This document shows, one piece after another, positions 18,626-27,198 of a stretch of 64,000 bases of DNA. Each line of letters opens with the position of its first letter. Position 1 is the first letter of the stretch. Under the pieces are notes generated by a model. It was not told the origin of the DNA. It did no database searches and was given only the letters and a program-made list of their open reading frames with translations. The position numbers and the translations under genes are program-made. This DNA comes from Rhizobium tropici CIAT 899 (GTDB taxonomy: Bacteria; Pseudomonadota; Alphaproteobacteria; Rhizobiales; Rhizobiaceae), in contig NC_020059.1 of assembly GCF_000330885.1 (NCBI RefSeq), positions 2,035,001 through 2,099,000 on the forward strand, written 5' to 3'.

Positions 18626-20305
18626 TCAGCGATCGCGGAACCGGTTGGTGATCGGATAGCGACGGTCGCGACCGAAATTCTTCTTGGTGATCTTCACACC
18701 CGGTGCCGACTGGCGGCGCTTGTATTCTGCGAGATAAAGCAGGTGTTCGATACGATGTACGGTCGCGACATCATGGCCCCGGGCCACGATCTCCTCCACC
18801 GACATCTCCTTCTCCACCAGGCATTCGAGGATATCGTCAAGCACCGGATAGGGCGGCAGCGAATCCTGGTCCGTCTGGTTCGGCCTCAATTCCGCCGAAG
18901 GCGCCTTGTCGATGATGTTATGGGGAATGACCTCACCCGAGGGGCCGAGCGCACCGGGGGGCACATGCAGGTTGCGCCAGCGCGACAGCGCATAGACCTG
19001 CATCTTGTAGAGATCCTTGATCGGGTTGAAGCCGCCGTTCATATCGCCATAAAGCGTGGCGTAGCCGACCGACATTTCCGACTTGTTGCCCGTCGTCACC
19101 ACCATCGAGCCGAACTTGTTGGAGATCGCCATCAGAATGGTGCCGCGAGCACGGCTCTGCAGGTTTTCCTCGGTAATGCCGCTTTCCGTGCCTTCGAAGA
19201 GATCGGACAAGGCCGAAGTGAAGCCTGTCACCGGATCTTCGATCGGCACGATATCGTAGCGGCAGCCGAGCGCCTTGGCGCAATCGGCCGCATCCTTCAA
19301 TGAATCCTGCGAGGTATAGCGATAAGGCAGCATGACCGTGCGCACGCGCTCTTCGCCTAGCGCATCGACGGCAATCGCGGCGCAGATCGCCGAGTCGATA
19401 CCGCCGGAAAGGCCGAGCACGACCGACTTGAAGCCGTTCTTGTTGACATAGTCGCGGAAGCCCAGCAGGCAGGCGCGATAGTCAGCCTCCTCGCCTTCCG
19501 GAATATGCGCCATTGGGCCTTCGGCGCAGTGCCAGCCATCGCCGTTCTTCTTCCAGGTCGTCACCGCAAGCGCGGTCTCGAACTGACTCATCTGGAAGGC
19601 CAGCGTCTTGTCTGCGTTGAAGCCGAAGCTCGCGCCGTCGAAAACCAACTCGTCCTGGCCGCCGAGCTGAGCGGCATAGATCATCGGTAGGCCGGTCTCG
19701 AGAACCTGCTTCAGCACGACCTGATGGCGGATATCCACCTTGCCGCGATAATAGGGCGACCCATTCGGCGACAGCAGGATTTCAGCGCCACTTTCAGCCA
19801 GCGTTTCGCAAACGCCGAGTTCACCCCAGATGTCCTCGCAGATCGGAATACCCAGCCTAACGCCGCGGAAATTGACCGGACCGGGCATGGCGCCCTGATC
19901 GAACACGCGCTTCTCGTCGAACTCGCCGTAGTTCGGCAGGTCTACCTTGTCACGGACGGCAATCACCTTCCCATCATCGAGCACGGCAATCGAATTATAG
20001 CGCCCAGTTTCATCCTGTCGGGGAAAGCCGATGATGACGCCAGGGCCGCCATCGGCCGTATCCGCGGCCAGAGCCTCGACCGCCTTCCAGCAGGCGCGGA
20101 TGAAGGCCGGCTTCAGCACGAGATCTTCCGGCGGATAGCCGGAAATGAACAATTCCGTCAGCAATACGAGCTGCGCGCCTTCGCGCGCGGCTTCGGCGCG
20201 GGCGTCACGCGCCTTGGCGAGATTGCCGGAGACATCGCCGACCGTCGGATTGAGCTGCGCGACAGCGATGCGAATGGTGTTGGTAATCTGGCTTTGCTCT
20301 GTCAT
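18626..20305 (-). CDS. nadE: Glutamine-dependent NAD+ synthetase
   Basis: Last step of NAD synthesis: amidation of deamido-NAD using ammonia from glutamine. About 559 residues from MTEQSQITNT; MYGM at 20314 is the upstream alternative. The N-terminal nitrilase-type glutaminase domain (about 10-270) shows the Glu (LTELFISGYPPEDL), Lys (RDKVDLPNYGEFDE) and nucleophile Cys (LGIPICEDIWGE). The C-terminal synthetase has the PP-loop VVLGLSGGIDSAICAAIAV near 305, VVTTGNKSEMSVGYATLYGD, and the end ITKKNFGRDRRYPI. The two-domain form uses glutamine directly. Confidence 0.96.
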   Translation of the reverse strand: MTEQSQITNTIRIAVAQLNPTVGDVSGNLAKARDARAEAAREGAQLVLLTELFISGYPPEDLVLKPAFIRACWKAVEALAADTADGGPGVIIGFPRQDETGRYNSIAVLDDGKVIAVRDKVDLPNYGEFDEKRVFDQGAMPGPVNFRGVRLGIPICEDIWGELGVCETLAESGAEILLSPNGSPYYRGKVDIRHQVVLKQVLETGLPMIYAAQLGGQDELVFDGASFGFNADKTLAFQMSQFETALAVTTWKKNGDGWHCAEGPMAHIPEGEEADYRACLLGFRDYVNKNGFKSVVLGLSGGIDSAICAAIAVDALGEERVRTVMLPYRYTSQDSLKDAADCAKALGCRYDIVPIEDPVTGFTSALSDLFEGTESGITEENLQSRARGTILMAISNKFGSMVVTTGNKSEMSVGYATLYGDMNGGFNPIKDLYKMQVYALSRWRNLHVPPGALGPSGEVIPHNIIDKAPSAELRPNQTDQDSLPPYPVLDDILECLVEKEMSVEEIVARGHDVATVHRIEHLLYLAEYKRRQSAPGVKITKKNFGRDRRYPITNRFRDR

Positions 20306-20720
20306 GCCATACATTTAGCGATGCCATCTTCCTTCCGCAACCGCCTTCCTTCCCGCACACGCATCAAAGATCACGCCACCCGCATAGGCGGTATTTTTGC
20401 TCGGAAAATACCAAGCCAGCCTTGCAAAGAAGACTTTGATCGCATTGATCATTGAATTCGCGCTGGCAGACACTCCCTTCATCGATGCCATGAATGCCGA
20501 TGCCTATTACGACATAAAGGACCCGATCTTCGACATTATCATGGATGGCGCGAATGCCTGGGTGCGGCAGGTCGGATGCTCAGAACCTCGGAGCGGCTAG
20601 CATGCGCTCTGGCCGCAGCGGCAAACCGCCTCGTGATGTTTGATACCCTTCCCTCGTTGCATTTTTGCCCGTTGGTCGAATAGTTGCATTCAACGCCACT
20701 TGGACCTCGGAGCCCTCCCA
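20306..20720. other. Region upstream of nadE and the DUF1003 gene
   Basis: 415 bases between divergent genes. It contains a hairpin GGTATTTT/AAAATACC (20390-20397 with 20405-20412, 7-base loop) and then a 204-base frame with coding-like third positions, described separately. Promoters for nadE (minus) and the DUF1003 gene (plus) should also lie here, but no clear boxes are visible. Confidence 0.4.
20397..20600 (+). CDS. Possible small protein or gene remnant
   Basis: 67 codons from TTG at 20397 (other in-frame starts: TTG 20436, ATG 20490). From about 20450 third codon positions are mostly G or C and the product reads ADTPFIDAMNADAYYDIKD then PIFDIIMDGANAWVRQVG, which looks protein-like with no low complexity. 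The start lacks a good ribosome site and overlaps a hairpin. It could be a short unannotated gene, the remnant of a longer one, or chance. I do not recognise the sequence. Confidence 0.2.
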   Translation: MLGKYQASLAKKTLIALIIEFALADTPFIDAMNADAYYDIKDPIFDIIMDGANAWVRQVGCSEPRSG

Positions 20721-21257
20721 ATGCATAATCCTCCCAACTTCGTTCATCTCCATTTTGACAAGACAGCCGATCAGCTCGGCGATATCGAAAAGCGCGTTCT
20801 TAAAAAGGCGCACGAGCGAAAAGTCATCTCCACCGATATCAATGCAGCTATCTCGGCGGGATCGTCCAGAGGAGAGCGTCTGGCTGATGGCATTGCCCGC
20901 GTCGGCGGCTCCTGGTCCTTCATCATCGCCTTCCTGCTGTTTCTGGTCTTCTGGTGCGTCGTTAATACCATCCTCCTCACCACCAACGCCTTCGACCCCT
21001 ACCCCTTCATCTTTTTGAACCTCGTCCTATCCATGCTCGCCGCGATCCAGGCGCCGATCATCATGATGTCCCAGAACCGGCAGGCAGAAAGGGACCGCTT
21101 CGAGGCGGCCAAGGATTACGAGGTCAATCTCAAATCCGAGCTGGAAGTGCTATCGCTGCACCAGAAGATTGATATGCAGGTGTTGACCGAGCTCGCGGTG
21201 GTGCGGGAGGAGCTCGCCAAGCTCAGCAAGCTCGTTATCGAAAAAGGCAGTATCTGA
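20721..21257 (+). CDS. DUF1003 membrane protein
   Basis: 178 residues from the ATG at 20721, which follows CGGAG. The pattern fits the DUF1003 family: a soluble N-terminal part, then GERLADGIARVGGSWSFIIA leading into helix 1 (FIIAFLLFLVFWCVVNTILL). A short loop FDPYPFIFLNL, helix 2 (LVLSMLAAIQAPIIMMSQ) and QNRQAERDRFEAAKDYEVNL follow. The C-terminal 50 residues are a charged helix (LHQKIDMQVLTELAVVREEL) that could oligomerise. Function of the family is unknown. It converges on the GFA gene with 3 bases between stops. Confidence 0.9.
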   Translation: MHNPPNFVHLHFDKTADQLGDIEKRVLKKAHERKVISTDINAAISAGSSRGERLADGIARVGGSWSFIIAFLLFLVFWCVVNTILLTTNAFDPYPFIFLNLVLSMLAAIQAPIIMMSQNRQAERDRFEAAKDYEVNLKSELEVLSLHQKIDMQVLTELAVVREELAKLSKLVIEKGSI

Positions 21258-21260
21258 GGG

Positions 21261-21689
21261 TCAATCGGATGGGCCGGCCGTCAGCAATCCCGGTCGCCCC
21301 TGCCGATATTGCGGCAGTCCGTCGCGGACCTCATAATAGTCGCCCTTGTCGGCGCAATAGATATGATAGGCTATCTTGAGTCCGCTCGGCTGGTCGAACA
21401 GACCGGCCATGATCGATATTTCATCGGCGCTGTCGGCCACCCAGAAGAGAGCCGAGCCGCAAATCTTGCAAAAACCGCGGCGCGCGAATGTGCTGGCTCG
21501 ATACCAGGTAATCGCCTCTTCTCCCTCGATGACGAGATTTTCGCGCGCGACGTTGGTTGCTGCGTAATAGAGACCAGTCTGCTTGCGGCACTGCGAACAA
21601 TGGCAGGCGACGACCTCACGCAGTTTGCCGCGTGTCTTGAAACGTACGCTGCCGCAAAGGCAGGCTCCCGTGTGTTCGTCGCTCATCAT
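21261..21689 (-). CDS. GFA-family (glutathione-dependent formaldehyde-activating enzyme-like) zinc protein
   Basis: 142 residues (start MMSDEH; the second ATG is at 21686). It carries the cysteine pattern of the family: GACLCGSVRF near residue 9, VACHCSQCRKQTG near 30 and GFCKICGSALFWVAD near 75, which bind structural and catalytic zinc in the Mss4-like fold. The founding member was reported to join formaldehyde to glutathione, but most members have no proven reaction. A stand-alone gene before aroG. Confidence 0.9.
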   Translation of the reverse strand: MMSDEHTGACLCGSVRFKTRGKLREVVACHCSQCRKQTGLYYAATNVARENLVIEGEEAITWYRASTFARRGFCKICGSALFWVADSADEISIMAGLFDQPSGLKIAYHIYCADKGDYYEVRDGLPQYRQGRPGLLTAGPSD

Positions 21690-21792
21690 TGCTCCCTCTA
21701 TTTCAAGGCAGCCTTCCCGAGAACCGCATTCGGGTCAATTTCAAAGAAATGAAGCATCTTTCAACCGCGCTGATCGCTCCGGCCAAAAAGCA

Positions 21793-21818
21793 AACGGGCC
21801 GGTTTTCGCCGGCCCGTT
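21793..21818 (-). terminator. Terminator of aroG
   Basis: AACGGGCCGG (21793-21802) and CCGGCCCGTT (21809-21818) pair perfectly around TTTTCG. Read on the minus strand the stem is followed by TGCTTTTTGG, placing a T-run just after the hairpin, 26 bases beyond the aroG stop. Confidence 0.85.
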
Positions 21819-21843
21819 CGATAGGTCATGGACGCGGCTTCAC

Positions 21844-23217
21844 TCAGCCATGTGCGCGCATACGCTTCTCGTCACGGCCACCCTTCATCCGCTCGGCGAG
21901 CAGGAAGGCAAGCTCGAGCGCCTGGTCGGCATTGAGGCGCGGATCGCAATGCGTGTGATAGCGATCCTGAAGATCCTCGGCGCCGACGGCGCGGGCACCG
22001 CCCGTGCATTCGGTCACATCCTTGCCGGTCATCTCGATGTGGATACCGCCCGGATGCGTGCCTTCGGCACGGTGGATCTGGAAGAAGCTCTCGACTTCCG
22101 ACAGGATGCGCTCGAACGGACGCGTCTTGTAGTTGTTAAGCGTGATCGTGTTGCCATGCATCGGGTCGCAAGACCAGACGACCTTGCGGCCTTCCTTCTC
22201 GACAGCGCGGATAAGGCGCGGCAGGTTGTCGGCAACCTTGTCGTGCCCAAAACGGCAGATCAGCGTCAGGCGACCGGCTTCGTTCTGCGGGTTCAGAATA
22301 TCGATCAGGTTAAGCAGATCGTCCGCCTGCAGCGAAGGCCCGCACTTCAGGCCGATCGGGTTCTTGATGCCGCGGAAATACTCGACATGGGCATGATCGG
22401 CCTGGCGCGTGCGGTCACCGATCCAGAGCATGTGGCCCGAGGTCGCGTACCAGTCGCCGGTCGTGGAGTCGACGCGGGTGAAGGCTTCTTCATAGCCAAG
22501 CAGCAGCGCTTCGTGGCTGGTGAAGAAATCGGTTTCGCGCAGGCTCGCATTGCTCTCGGCGGTAATGCCGATCGCGCGCATGAAATCCATCGTCTCGCCG
22601 ATGCGGTCGGCAAGCTTGCGGTAGCGTTCGCCCTGCGGGCTATCCTTGACGAAGCCGAGCATCCACTTCTGCACGTTTTCAAGGTTGGCGTAGCCGCCCA
22701 TGGCAAAGGCGCGCAGCAGATTGAGCGTCGCAGCGGACTGGCGGTAAGCCATCAGCTGACGTTCCGGATTGGGGATGCGTGCGTCTTCGGTGAAATCGAT
22801 ACCGTTGATGATGTCGCCGCGATAGCTCGGCAGCGAGACGCCGTTCTGCGTTTCGATGTTCGAAGAGCGCGGCTTGGCGAACTGACCGGCAATACGACCA
22901 ACCTTGACGACCGGCAGCTGCGCACCGAAGGTCAGCACGACGGCCATCTGCAGGAAGGCGCGGAAGAAGTCGCGGATCGTATCGGCACCATGCTCGGCGA
23001 AGCTTTCGGCGCAATCGCCGCCCTGAAGCAGGAAGCCATTGCCTTCGGCGACATTGGCAAGATGCGCCTTCAGGCGACGGGCCTCACCGGCGAAAACAAG
23101 CGGCGGATAGCTTGCAAGCTGGGCTTCGGTCTCTGCCAGCGCTGCCTTGTCCGGAAAATCCGGCACCTGCTGGATCGGTTTCTGCCGCCAACTGTTCGGT
23201 GTCCAATTCTGTGCCAT
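21844..23217 (-). CDS. aroG: Class II 3-deoxy-7-phosphoheptulonate (DAHP) synthase
   Basis: First step of the shikimate pathway: phosphoenolpyruvate plus erythrose 4-phosphate to DAHP. 457 residues from the ATG at 23217 preceded by AGGTGAG. It is the plant-like class II enzyme: [33 protein letters not shown] (metal-binding Cys), [40 protein letters not shown], and [14 protein letters not shown] with metal-binding residues near the C-terminal third. Some annotations call the class II gene aroG or aroF. It is single, with its own terminator. Confidence 0.95.
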   Translation of the reverse strand: MAQNWTPNSWRQKPIQQVPDFPDKAALAETEAQLASYPPLVFAGEARRLKAHLANVAEGNGFLLQGGDCAESFAEHGADTIRDFFRAFLQMAVVLTFGAQLPVVKVGRIAGQFAKPRSSNIETQNGVSLPSYRGDIINGIDFTEDARIPNPERQLMAYRQSAATLNLLRAFAMGGYANLENVQKWMLGFVKDSPQGERYRKLADRIGETMDFMRAIGITAESNASLRETDFFTSHEALLLGYEEAFTRVDSTTGDWYATSGHMLWIGDRTRQADHAHVEYFRGIKNPIGLKCGPSLQADDLLNLIDILNPQNEAGRLTLICRFGHDKVADNLPRLIRAVEKEGRKVVWSCDPMHGNTITLNNYKTRPFERILSEVESFFQIHRAEGTHPGGIHIEMTGKDVTECTGGARAVGAEDLQDRYHTHCDPRLNADQALELAFLLAERMKGGRDEKRMRAHG

Positions 23218-23371
23218 CTCACTCACCTGCTTGTGCGCCCGATCTTTCTCGGGCGGCCCATCGTCGTAAATAACGCGCGCTTATAAACCTTTGCCGCCCG
23301 CTTGCAAAGGCAGGCAAACTGCTGTGCGAATCTTTTATGGTGCAGCCGATATTTGCGTGAAAACGGGGGCG

Positions 23372-24757
23372 TTACACGCGCTCGCCATTGCGGATGCGGT
23401 AGCTTGGCGAATACATCGTCACCAATTCTTCCGCCGCCGTCGGATGTACCGCCATGGTGCGGTCGAAATCGTCCTTGGTGCAGCCCGCCTTCAGCGTAAT
23501 GCCGAGAAGCTGCGCCATCTCGCCAGCATCGTGGCCGAGAATATGGGCGCCGATCACTTTGCGGTCCGCGGCATTGACGATCAGCTTCATGATCATCTTC
23601 TCGGCTCGGCCCGAAAGCGTCGCCTTCATCGGCCGGAACTGGGCGCGATAGACTTCGAGTTCAGGATAGCGCTTGGCAGCATCCTCCTCGGTCAGGCCGA
23701 CGGTACCGATCTCCGGCTGCGAGAAGACGGCCGTCGGGATGAGTTCGTGGTCCGGCCGGGTCGGATTGTCCTTGTAGACGGTCTCGATGAAGCACATGGC
23801 CTCGTGGATCGCCACAGGCGTCAGCTGCACCCGGTCGGTGACGTCGCCGAGAGCGAAGATATTCGGAACGGAAGTCCGCGAATATTCGTCGACGATAACA
23901 GCGCCCTGCTCGTCGATCGCGACGCCGGCAGCCTGAAGCCCGAGATTTTCTGTATTCGGCGTACGGCCGAGCGCCAGCATGACGGTATCGACCGTCAGGG
24001 ACTTATCGCTCTTCGTCCGAACGCTGAGCCGGCCCTCTGCCTTCTCGACGTGCTCGATGATGTCATGGCAGAGAATACGGATGCCCTTCTCCTCCATGGC
24101 CTCATGCAGGCCTTTGCGCAGGTCGTGATCGAAGCGTGACAGGATCTCGGCACCACGATAGATCAGCGTCGTCTCGACTCCGAGCCCGTGGAAGATATTG
24201 GCGAACTCGACGGCAATATATCCGCCGCCGGCGATCAGGATCGATTTCGGCAGTTCCTTCAGGTGGAAGGCCTCGTTCGAGGAGATGCAAAGCTCGTGAC
24301 CCGGCAGCGCCGTATGCAGGTTCGGCCGGCCGCCGGTCGCAATCACGATGGTTTCGGCCGTGATGGTCTGACCGGTCTTCAGCAGCTTGATCGTGTGAGC
24401 ATCCACCAGCTCTGCGCGTGTATCGAAGATCTCCGCCTTGGCATTGTCGAGCCCCTTGCGATAGAGGCCTTCCAGGCGGGCGATTTCCTTATCCTTCGCC
24501 TCGATCAGCTTCTTCCAGTCGAAGCTGCTTTCGCCGACCGTCCAGCCGAAACCGGCCGCGTCCTCGAAGTGCTCGCTATATTGCGAGGCATAGACGAAGA
24601 GCTTCTTCGGCACGCAACCGCGAATGACGCAGGTGCCGCCATAGCGATATTCCTCGGCGATGCCGACCTTCTTGCCGAGCGATGCGGCCACGCGCGCACT
24701 GCGCACGCCGCCGGAGCCGCCGCCAATCACGAAAAGGTCGAAATCAAACGAAGGCAT
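23372..24757 (-). CDS. gor: Glutathione-disulfide reductase
   Basis: Reduces GSSG with NADPH to keep glutathione reduced in the cytoplasm. 461 residues. FAD fold at the N-terminus (FDLFVIGGGSGGVRSARVAA), redox disulfide in TCVIRGCVPKKLFVYAS (the C-x4-C of this flavoprotein family). The NADPH-binding fold is ILIAGGGYIAVEFANIFHGL with the phosphate-binding Arg in LIYRG. The second FAD contact is TPNTENLGL and FALGDVTDRVQLTPVA, and the catalytic His-Glu pair is in AVHPTAAEELVTM. The CVIRGC wording resembles the plant/cyanobacterial type. A DUF2059 gene and rpiA lie upstream on the same strand. Confidence 0.95.
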   Translation of the reverse strand: MPSFDFDLFVIGGGSGGVRSARVAASLGKKVGIAEEYRYGGTCVIRGCVPKKLFVYASQYSEHFEDAAGFGWTVGESSFDWKKLIEAKDKEIARLEGLYRKGLDNAKAEIFDTRAELVDAHTIKLLKTGQTITAETIVIATGGRPNLHTALPGHELCISSNEAFHLKELPKSILIAGGGYIAVEFANIFHGLGVETTLIYRGAEILSRFDHDLRKGLHEAMEEKGIRILCHDIIEHVEKAEGRLSVRTKSDKSLTVDTVMLALGRTPNTENLGLQAAGVAIDEQGAVIVDEYSRTSVPNIFALGDVTDRVQLTPVAIHEAMCFIETVYKDNPTRPDHELIPTAVFSQPEIGTVGLTEEDAAKRYPELEVYRAQFRPMKATLSGRAEKMIMKLIVNAADRKVIGAHILGHDAGEMAQLLGITLKAGCTKDDFDRTMAVHPTAAEELVTMYSPSYRIRNGERV

Positions 24758-24840
24758 GGATCGCTCCTGTAGACGTCAGATGCGCGCGAAGCGCCAATGG
24801 GGGTCGCCCTCATATAGGGAGCCGGGACATAAAAAGAAAA

Positions 24841-24859
24841 GCCCGGAAACGATCCGGGC
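24841..24859 (-). terminator. Terminator after the rpiA-DUF2059 unit
   Basis: GCCCGGA (24841-24847) and TCCGGGC (24853-24859) pair around AACGA. On the minus strand the stem is followed by TTTTCTTTTTATG, a clear U-tract. It separates the DUF2059 gene from gor. Confidence 0.85.
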
Positions 24860-24938
24860 TTCGAATTTCAACTGCCTGCCGTACGCACCCAAAAGACAAA
24901 ACGTCTCTTTCGGAGCGAATGCAGCAAAGACGCGTCGC

Positions 24939-25493
24939 TTACTGCTTTGGCGCCGGCTGAGCGGCCGCACCGGCATCCGGCGTAACTACCGGCTGCTTGA
25001 CGACCTTCTGCAGGGCACTGTTGCTCTGCTTTGCGAGATCGCGCGAAATGCCCTGGCTCCAGATATCGGCGGCCTTGTAGAGTTCGCGGGTCGCGAGCGG
25101 ACCATCCTTGAGAAGCTTCTTGCCTGCCGGCGAACCGTAGAAATCGGCGATCGCCTTCAGTTCGTCGGCCGAGAAAGCCTTGGCATAGGTGATGGCAGCT
25201 TCACGCTCCAGATCGGCACGACGTGGAGCGAGCGCGATCGCGGTGGCATCGACGGTCGAATTGATCGCATCGCCGAAATTCGGGTTTGCCTGGATCATCG
25301 TGCTCTTCAGCTGCTCGGCGAGATTAGGCAGAATATTGTCGAACTGGTTGGTAATGCCGAGAGCATTGATCGCGGCGCGGGCAGCCTTGATCTGATCCTC
25401 GGAAACTTCCTGAGCGTTGACCGAACCGAAGGCAATGCCGGAAAGAAGAATGGTTGCAACGGCAAGACGGCCAAGACCCGCAAATTTGATCAT
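24939..25493 (-). CDS. DUF2059 exported protein
   Basis: 184 residues from the ATG at 25493 (MIKFAGLGRLAVATILLSGI), a signal peptide ending at VNA-QE; the frame can be extended upstream into rpiA without a ribosome site. The DUF2059 pattern is present: ITNQFDNILPNLAEQLKSTM, ADLEREAAITYAKAFSADEL and KAIADFYGSPAGKKLLKDGP. The family is periplasmic and of unknown function. The last 40 residues are Gln/Ala/Pro-rich. It begins 13 bases after the rpiA stop, so it is cotranscribed with it. Confidence 0.9.
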   Translation of the reverse strand: MIKFAGLGRLAVATILLSGIAFGSVNAQEVSEDQIKAARAAINALGITNQFDNILPNLAEQLKSTMIQANPNFGDAINSTVDATAIALAPRRADLEREAAITYAKAFSADELKAIADFYGSPAGKKLLKDGPLATRELYKAADIWSQGISRDLAKQSNSALQKVVKQPVVTPDAGAAAQPAPKQ

Positions 25494-25506
25494 GAGATGA
25501 GTGCTC

Positions 25507-26208
25507 CTATGTATTGTTGGCCTGCAACGTGCGCGCACCGGCAGGGCCGGCAATGATCGCTAATGTCGCCATATGGATAAAGAGCCCGTGTTCGACAACG
25601 CCGGGAATCGAATAGAGCTCGTTCGACAGCGCCTCTGCATCAGGAATGCGGCCGAAAGATGCATCGACGATGTAATGCCCCCCGTCGGTGACAAAGAGGC
25701 TGTCACCGGAGCGGCGCATGTCGAGCGCGCCCGAGAGCCCAAGACGCGAGGCCGCCTTCTCGATGAGGATGCGGGTGGAAACGAGCCCGAACGGATTGAC
25801 CTCGATAGGCAATGGATATGCGCCGAGCGTCTCGACGACCTTGCTTTCATCCGCAATGACGATCATGCGGGCTGACGATGCCGCAACGATCTTCTCGCGC
25901 AACAGCGCACCGCCGCCGCCCTTGATCAGCGTCAGCGCGCCATCCAGCTCATCGGCGCCATCGATGGTAAGGTCAAGTTCGGGAAGCTCGTCCAGGGATT
26001 TCAACGGGACGCCGAGCTCATTGCAAAGCTTGGCCGTCCTTTCGGACGTCGGAACGCCTTGGATCGAGAGGCCGGCAGCAACCTTTTCGGCGAGCAGGCG
26101 AACGAATTCCTCCGCCGTGGTGCCGGTACCGATCCCGAGCCGCATGCCGCTCTCGACATGAGCGAGCGCGGCTCTCGCAGCCTCAATCTTCATCTGGCGG
26201 GCGTCCAT
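25507..26208 (-). CDS. rpiA: Ribose-5-phosphate isomerase A
   Basis: Interconverts ribose 5-phosphate and ribulose 5-phosphate, working after gnd in the pentose phosphate pathway. 233 residues, normal length. Conserved segments: [20 protein letters not shown] (phosphate loop), [20 protein letters not shown] (catalytic Asp and substrate loop), [20 protein letters not shown], and [14 protein letters not shown]. The ATG at 26208 follows GGAGCAGGTGGCG. First gene of a short unit with DUF2059. Confidence 0.96.
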   Translation of the reverse strand: MDARQMKIEAARAALAHVESGMRLGIGTGTTAEEFVRLLAEKVAAGLSIQGVPTSERTAKLCNELGVPLKSLDELPELDLTIDGADELDGALTLIKGGGGALLREKIVAASSARMIVIADESKVVETLGAYPLPIEVNPFGLVSTRILIEKAASRLGLSGALDMRRSGDSLFVTDGGHYIVDASFGRIPDAEALSNELYSIPGVVEHGLFIHMATLAIIAGPAGARTLQANNT

Positions 26209-26403
26209 GCGCCACCTGCTCCCATTGTTACGTTGGTCTGCTGTTTACACGGCTCTCCAGCCAAACGAAAGCCAAAATAACGGCGTGATATAGAAATCCC
26301 CGGCCCCTTCCCGCCAAGGCATTCCGGCACTTCAGTTGCAATTGCCTACGCGATCTTTTAACTCCAAAAGACGCACTCTTTTCTCTGCAAAGGCCGATTC
26401 CTA

Positions 26404-27078
26404 GTGAAATCCCCCCTTGTCGTATTCGATCTCGACGGCACGCTGCTGGACACGCATGCGGACCTGATCGTCAGCCTGAACCACACGATCGCGGCGCTCG
26501 AGCTTCCCCCGGTCAGCTACGACGACGTGACACATCTCGTCGGCAACGGCGCGCAGGTCATGATCGAGCGAGCCTGCAAGCTGCACGGCTATATGCTGAC
26601 ATCGGAAGAATTGCCCGCCCTTCTGCAGCGCTTCATCACTCATTATTCCGAAACCATGCCAGGCGTGACACAGCCTTATCCGGGGCTGCTTGCAGCTCTC
26701 GATACGCTGAAGGGCCAAGGCTATAAGCTCGCCGTCTGCACCAACAAGATGGAATCGCTGGCGCGCACCTTGCTCGACCGGCTGAAGCTGACGCATTACT
26801 TCGAGGCCATCACCGGCGGCGACACCTTCACCGTCCGCAAGCCGAATGCCGAGCACCTGATCGGCACGGTCGAACGCGCGGGCGGCGACATCGCCCGTAC
26901 GATCATGATCGGCGACAGCATCAACGACATCCTCGTCGCCCGCAATGCCGGCGTCCCCTCGATCGCCGTGCCATTCGGCTACTCCGATGTTGGCATCGAA
27001 ACGCTCGGGCCGAACCGCATCATCTACCACTACGACGAACTGACGCCCGAGCTGGTCGAGGGATTGCTGGCCGCTTGA
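26404..27078 (+). CDS. gph: Phosphoglycolate phosphatase (HAD family)
   Basis: 224 residues from a GTG start. HAD motifs: I FDLDGTLLDTHADL (nucleophile Asp near 9), II AVCTNKMES, III Lys in TFTVRKPNAEH, IV MIGDSINDILVARNAGVPSI. The alpha-helical cap lies between 15 and 85 (DVTHLVGNGAQVMIERA). This cap and the TNK motif are those of Gph, which removes 2-phosphoglycolate formed during DNA repair or by oxygenase activity; other HAD phosphatases are similar, so the substrate is probable rather than certain. Divergent from rpiA. Confidence 0.88.
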   Translation: MKSPLVVFDLDGTLLDTHADLIVSLNHTIAALELPPVSYDDVTHLVGNGAQVMIERACKLHGYMLTSEELPALLQRFITHYSETMPGVTQPYPGLLAALDTLKGQGYKLAVCTNKMESLARTLLDRLKLTHYFEAITGGDTFTVRKPNAEHLIGTVERAGGDIARTIMIGDSINDILVARNAGVPSIAVPFGYSDVGIETLGPNRIIYHYDELTPELVEGLLAA

Positions 27079-27198
27079 CATAGCTAAGATCTCTGTTGGT
27101 TCAGCGACCTAGGTTGTGGTGGGCCTTGCGCGATTCACGCGCTTCAGCCACAACTTATCGAGGTTCTACCTTCAGTATCCGGATCGCTAGAGGGAAAG

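Noticed and set aside
23288..23310. Inverted repeat CCTTTGC/GCAAAGG between gor and aroG
   Set aside because: Only 7-base arms with a 9-base loop and no U-tract on the minus strand; too weak to call a terminator.
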